In this document: in pieces, positions 62,398 through 64,000 of the stretch
Layout: every line of letters starts with the position of its first letter
Numbering within the stretch: position 1 is the first letter of the stretch
Assembly (NCBI GenBank): GCA_015057325.1
Contig: SVEQ01000002.1
Span: forward strand, 186,001-250,000
Reading direction: 5' to 3'
DNA from: Lachnospiraceae bacterium
GTDB lineage: Bacteria; Bacillota; Clostridia; Lachnospirales; Lachnospiraceae
Length of the DNA stretch: 64,000 nucleotides
Made by a program: the position numbers and the translations under genes
Notes under the pieces: generated by a model
The model's database searches: none
What the model was told of the DNA's origin: nothing
Seen by the model: only the letters and a program-made list of their open reading frames with translations

Positions 62398-63170
62398 GTG
62401 TCAATGCCCTTACTCGGGCTTCTTCCATTTCTACCTCCTCGCTATTATGCATTGGAGCACCTGGATGGACAGTGTCAATGCCCTTACTCGGGCTTCTTCC
62501 ATTTCTACACAAAACTAGCTTTATACATTATAGCAGGGTTTATTGTGTCAATGCCCTTACTCGGGCTTCTTCCATTTCTACGCATGATGCATATGATAAG
62601 TTAATCGGAACATTATATGTGTCAATGCCCTTACTCGGGCTTCTTCCATTTCTACATGATATTTGAATCTAAATTTGAGGTAAGAAAAGAGGTGTCAATG
62701 CCCTTACTCGGGCTTCTTCCATTTCTACAAGAGAAGAAGCCGGACAGACTCTACGTTAATACGGTGTCAATGCCCTTACTCGGGCTTCTTCCATTTCTAC
62801 CTCTTGGCATTGATGATAATTACTATATTTATTATTTGTGTCAATGCCCTTACTCGGGCTTCTTCCATTTCTACGAAAAAGGAGGTAGATGTTATGAACA
62901 CAGAGACAATGTGTCAATGCCCTTACTCGGGCTTCTTCCATTTCTACAGATTAATACAAAGATCTTTAGTATGATCTCAGATATGTGTCAATGCCCTTAC
63001 TCGGGCTTCTTCCATTTCTACCTCTTACTAAGAGAGAATTGAAAGTTATATCTAAGAATGTGTCAATGCCCTTACTCGGGCTTCTTCCATTTCTACGCTG
63101 AGAGAATGGCAGATGATCCTAAGCAGATGAAAAGTGTCAATGCCCTTACTCGGGCTTCTTCCATTTCTAC
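62398..63170 (-). CRISPR. CRISPR array, 11 identical 37-nt repeats and 10 spacers (type VI-A-like repeat, no cas genes in the window)
   Basis: Repeats start at 62398, 62472, 62545, 62619, 62692, 62764, 62838, 62911, 62985, 63060 and 63134; all are identical, including both end copies. Spacers are 37, 36, 37, 36, 35, 37, 36, 37, 38 and 37 nt. On the minus strand the repeat begins GTAGAAATGG and ends GGGCATTGACAC. It can form GCCC-GAGTAA-GGGC, extended by AAT/ATT across a 7-nt one-sided bulge. That short bulged stem and the GGGC-rich 3' half resemble Cas13a repeats of Lachnospiraceae. Minus transcription is supported by a promoter at 63305-63333 and the terminator at 62365. No cas1, cas2 or effector gene lies between yfbR and the window end; the type call is therefore from the repeat alone. 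Confidence 0.93.
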
Positions 63171-63182
63171 CCTCGAACCCGC

Positions 63183-63200
63183 AAAGCCTTGATTTTACTA
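63183..63200. repeat. Left copy of an 18-bp inverted repeat, in the CRISPR leader
   Basis: AAAGCCTTGATTTTACTA on the plus strand, 13 bp from the promoter-proximal CRISPR repeat. The same 18 bp occur inverted at 63460-63477. Confidence 0.75.
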
Positions 63201-63304
63201 AGTACAATTCAGACACAATGCACATAATTGTCTGACAATTTAAATTTTCTGCTTTTTTGAGCTCATTTTTGGGGTTTTTACGAAAGACTATTAAATACTT
63301 GAAT

Positions 63305-63333
63305 ATTATACAACAATAACACAGAAAAATCAA
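63305..63333 (-). promoter_or_regulatory. Promoter of the CRISPR array
   Basis: Minus strand TTGATT (63328-63333), 17-bp spacer, TATAAT (63305-63310). The expected start near 63298 leaves an AT-rich leader of about 128 nt before the first repeat. Confidence 0.65.
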
Positions 63334-63365
63334 CATAACGCCTGTTGATTTGAACATATAAACAC

Positions 63366-63390
63366 AAAAAAGATACTCTTGATGAGTATC
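63366..63390 (-). terminator. Terminator upstream of the CRISPR promoter
   Basis: Seven-bp stem GATACTC / GAGTATC with a five-nt loop and six T on the minus strand. It insulates the array from transcription arriving from the right. Confidence 0.65.
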
Positions 63391-63526
63391 CTTTCCCATC
63401 TAAAAGCAACGACCGAGCCGGCAGGCGAGAAGATCGAACTCTGTACGTCCCCTGAAACGTAGTAAAATCAAGGCTTTCAAGACTCTCTAATTCAAAATGA
63501 ACAACAAATGAACACAAATATTATAA
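63391..63526. other. Non-coding stretch between the 60-aa gene and the CRISPR leader
   Basis: No credible gene. It holds the right copy of the 18-bp inverted repeat (63460-63477), two AATGAAC direct repeats near 63496-63513, and a tRNA-like TTCGATC on the minus strand without a foldable tRNA around it. Together these look like remnants of an integration site. Confidence 0.4.
63460..63477. repeat. Right copy of the 18-bp inverted repeat
   Basis: Exact reverse complement of 63183-63200. The pair bounds a 295-bp segment holding the CRISPR promoter and the terminator upstream of it. Confidence 0.75.
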
Positions 63527-63564
63527 AATGGACGATTAATCTCATCACGCTTTAATCGTCCATT
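63527..63564 (-). terminator. Terminator of the 60-aa gene
   Basis: Perfect 13-bp stem AATGGACGATTAA / TTAATCGTCCATT, which overlaps the last codons and stop of the 60-aa gene, followed by TTTTAT on the minus strand. Confidence 0.7.
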
Positions 63565-63727
63565 CTACCCTGTTCTTATTAAAATATAATCTGACTGTCT
63601 TCATCTGACCAAACACCACGATATGAGTCTCTCCGTCTTCTGTCACACGAATTCTCATAGGTATAACCTTACCGGTATGGCAGTGTTGACAGATTACATC
63701 CAGATTCTCTCCTTCATATCTTCCCAT
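63545..63727 (-). CDS. Small CxxC protein under LexA-type control (60 aa)
   Basis: Reads MGRYEGENLDVICQHCHTG at the start, giving a CxxCH pair, then a beta-rich stretch (VIPMRIRVTEDGETHIVVFGQMKTVRLYF). Similar MG(K/R)xEGExLDVICQHCHTG openings are, as far as I recall, found in Clostridia near SOS genes; in those the protein is longer, so this may be a shortened copy. GAGGTG ribosome-binding site selects the ATG at 63727. A near-consensus LexA box lies in its promoter, so expression is expected on DNA damage. Function unknown. Confidence 0.7.
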   Translation of the reverse strand: MGRYEGENLDVICQHCHTGKVIPMRIRVTEDGETHIVVFGQMKTVRLYFNKNRVEWTIKA

Positions 63728-63752
63728 AAGACACACCTCTTTCGTGCATCTT

Positions 63753-63781
63753 ATTATAGAACACTCGTTCGGTTTCGTAAA
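63753..63781 (-). promoter_or_regulatory. Promoter of the 60-aa gene
   Basis: Minus strand TTTACG (63776-63781), 17-bp spacer, TATAAT (63753-63758), 26 bp upstream of the start codon. Confidence 0.7.
63759..63770. promoter_or_regulatory. LexA (SOS) box
   Basis: GAACACTCGTTC on the plus strand fits GAACNNNNGTTC exactly. In the wider Firmicute consensus CGAACRNRYGTTYC the minus-strand site matches 13 of 14 positions. It fills the spacer next to the -10 hexamer. Confidence 0.75.
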
Positions 63782-63843
63782 GAGATGTTCATATCCATAA
63801 AAACAATACCATTAGGGTCTGTTTGTCAAGTGCAGACGTTTGT

Positions 63844-63879
63844 AAAAACATAACCGGTACCTTAAAGATACCGGTTATG
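63844..63879 (-). terminator. Terminator of the gene entering from the right edge
   Basis: Eleven-bp stem CATAACCGGTA / TACCGGTTATG with loop CCTTAAAGA and five T on the minus strand, starting 10 bp after the stop codon at 63889. Confidence 0.85.
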
Positions 63880-63888
63880 CTTGAATAA

Positions 63889-64000
63889 TTATTTAACTAC
63901 AGCCTTTACTCCGATATTCTTCTTTGTAAAGAACTTCTTATACTTCTTAATGTATTTCTTATTTTCTTTCTTTGAACCTACTTTAACTTTAACAATAAGC
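63889..64000 (-). CDS. C-terminal fragment of a lysine-rich protein, gene continues past the window
   Basis: The last 37 codons are visible, ending KKYKKFFTKKNIGVKAVVK. The strong Lys content and the terminator right after the stop codon show a real gene end. The family cannot be named from this fragment; it resembles the C-terminal repeat ends of secreted or surface proteins as much as anything else. Confidence 0.55.
   Translation of the reverse strand, partial: LIVKVKVGSKKENKKYIKKYKKFFTKKNIGVKAVVK

Noticed and set aside
62398-63042. Plus-strand open frames with repeated CQCPYSGFFHFY segments
   Set aside because: They are translations of the CRISPR repeat in successive frames. Repeat units of 72-75 bp with variable spacers and no ribosome-binding site show it is an array, not a repeat protein.
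62398-63170. Type V-A (Cas12a) assignment because the plus-strand repeat ends in ATTTCTAC
   Set aside because: Cas12a repeats need the TCTAC...GTAGA hairpin at the 3' end; the GTAGA half is missing here. The only stable stem is GCCC/GGGC, and the promoter/terminator evidence points to minus-strand transcription.
63391-63450. Possible tRNA on the minus strand (TTCGATC T-loop-like sequence)
   Set aside because: The supposed T-stem closes with a G-T and a mismatch, no acceptor stem can be paired and there is no anticodon arm. At most a fragment.
63278-63517. 79-codon minus-strand open frame spanning the terminator and the 18-bp repeat
   Set aside because: It runs through a terminator hairpin and has no ribosome-binding site or recognisable domain.

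Overview
The window is AT-rich, and apart from five short plus-strand features almost every gene lies on the minus strand. Gene content points to an anaerobic Gram-positive of class Clostridia, most likely family Lachnospiraceae (Lachnospira/Eubacterium-like). Evidence: a dcw cell-wall/division cluster running into ftsZ and the sporulation genes spoIIGA-sigE-sigG; Clostridia-type Shine-Dalgarno sites; several GTG/TTG starts; VanRS-like signalling; glycogen genes; and the 37-nt CRISPR repeat. The genus is inference. No rRNA, tRNA or complete mobile element was found.

Layout, left to right. 1-7.3 kb: a partial membrane protein, an FtsX-type ABC exporter, and a maf-MATE-radical SAM operon. 7.4-14.4 kb: a DtxR-type regulator (plus strand), pta, then an argH - small acidic protein - nadB - nadC - membrane lipase run. 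14.5-18.1 kb: a macrodomain/PARG-like gene paired with a NrtR-like Nudix regulator whose promoter is bracketed by two near-identical dyads, then an ABC-F ATPase. 18.1-23.5 kb: a TetR-controlled ABC-2 exporter, an acyltransferase, and an SPFH gene overlapping a ribbon-helix-helix gene. 23.5-31.3 kb: a GH16 glucanase lipoprotein, a plus-strand lipoprotein, a VanY-like peptidase beside a VanRS-like two-component system, and an aminotransferase-cysteine synthase pair. 31.3-35.4 kb: MscS, a GlgB homologue with altered active-site residues and a histone H1-like tail, and a P-loop kinase.

35.5-51.5 kb is the division/sporulation block, transcribed mraZ-rsmH-ftsL-pbp-pbp-mraY-murD-ftsW-murA-ftsQ, then ftsZ from its own promoter, then spoIIGA-sigE-sigG. 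murE, murF, murG and ftsA are not in it. The mraZ promoter is followed by five MraZ-type boxes at an exact 10-bp period. 51.8-62.3 kb carries lgt, ychF, a GGDEF protein, two DUF4230 proteins, yebC, a LysR regulator, serS, glgA and a YfbR-like nucleotidase.

The most unusual part is the right end. An 11-repeat CRISPR array (62398-63170) has its own minus-strand promoter and a terminator, but no cas gene within the window on either side. The repeat, read on the minus strand, has the short asymmetric-bulge hairpin seen in type VI-A (Cas13a) arrays of Lachnospiraceae. One spacer carries a ribosome-binding site and start codon in the orientation that makes the crRNA antisense to that mRNA. Beside it lie an 18-bp inverted repeat and a 60-codon gene under a near-consensus LexA box.
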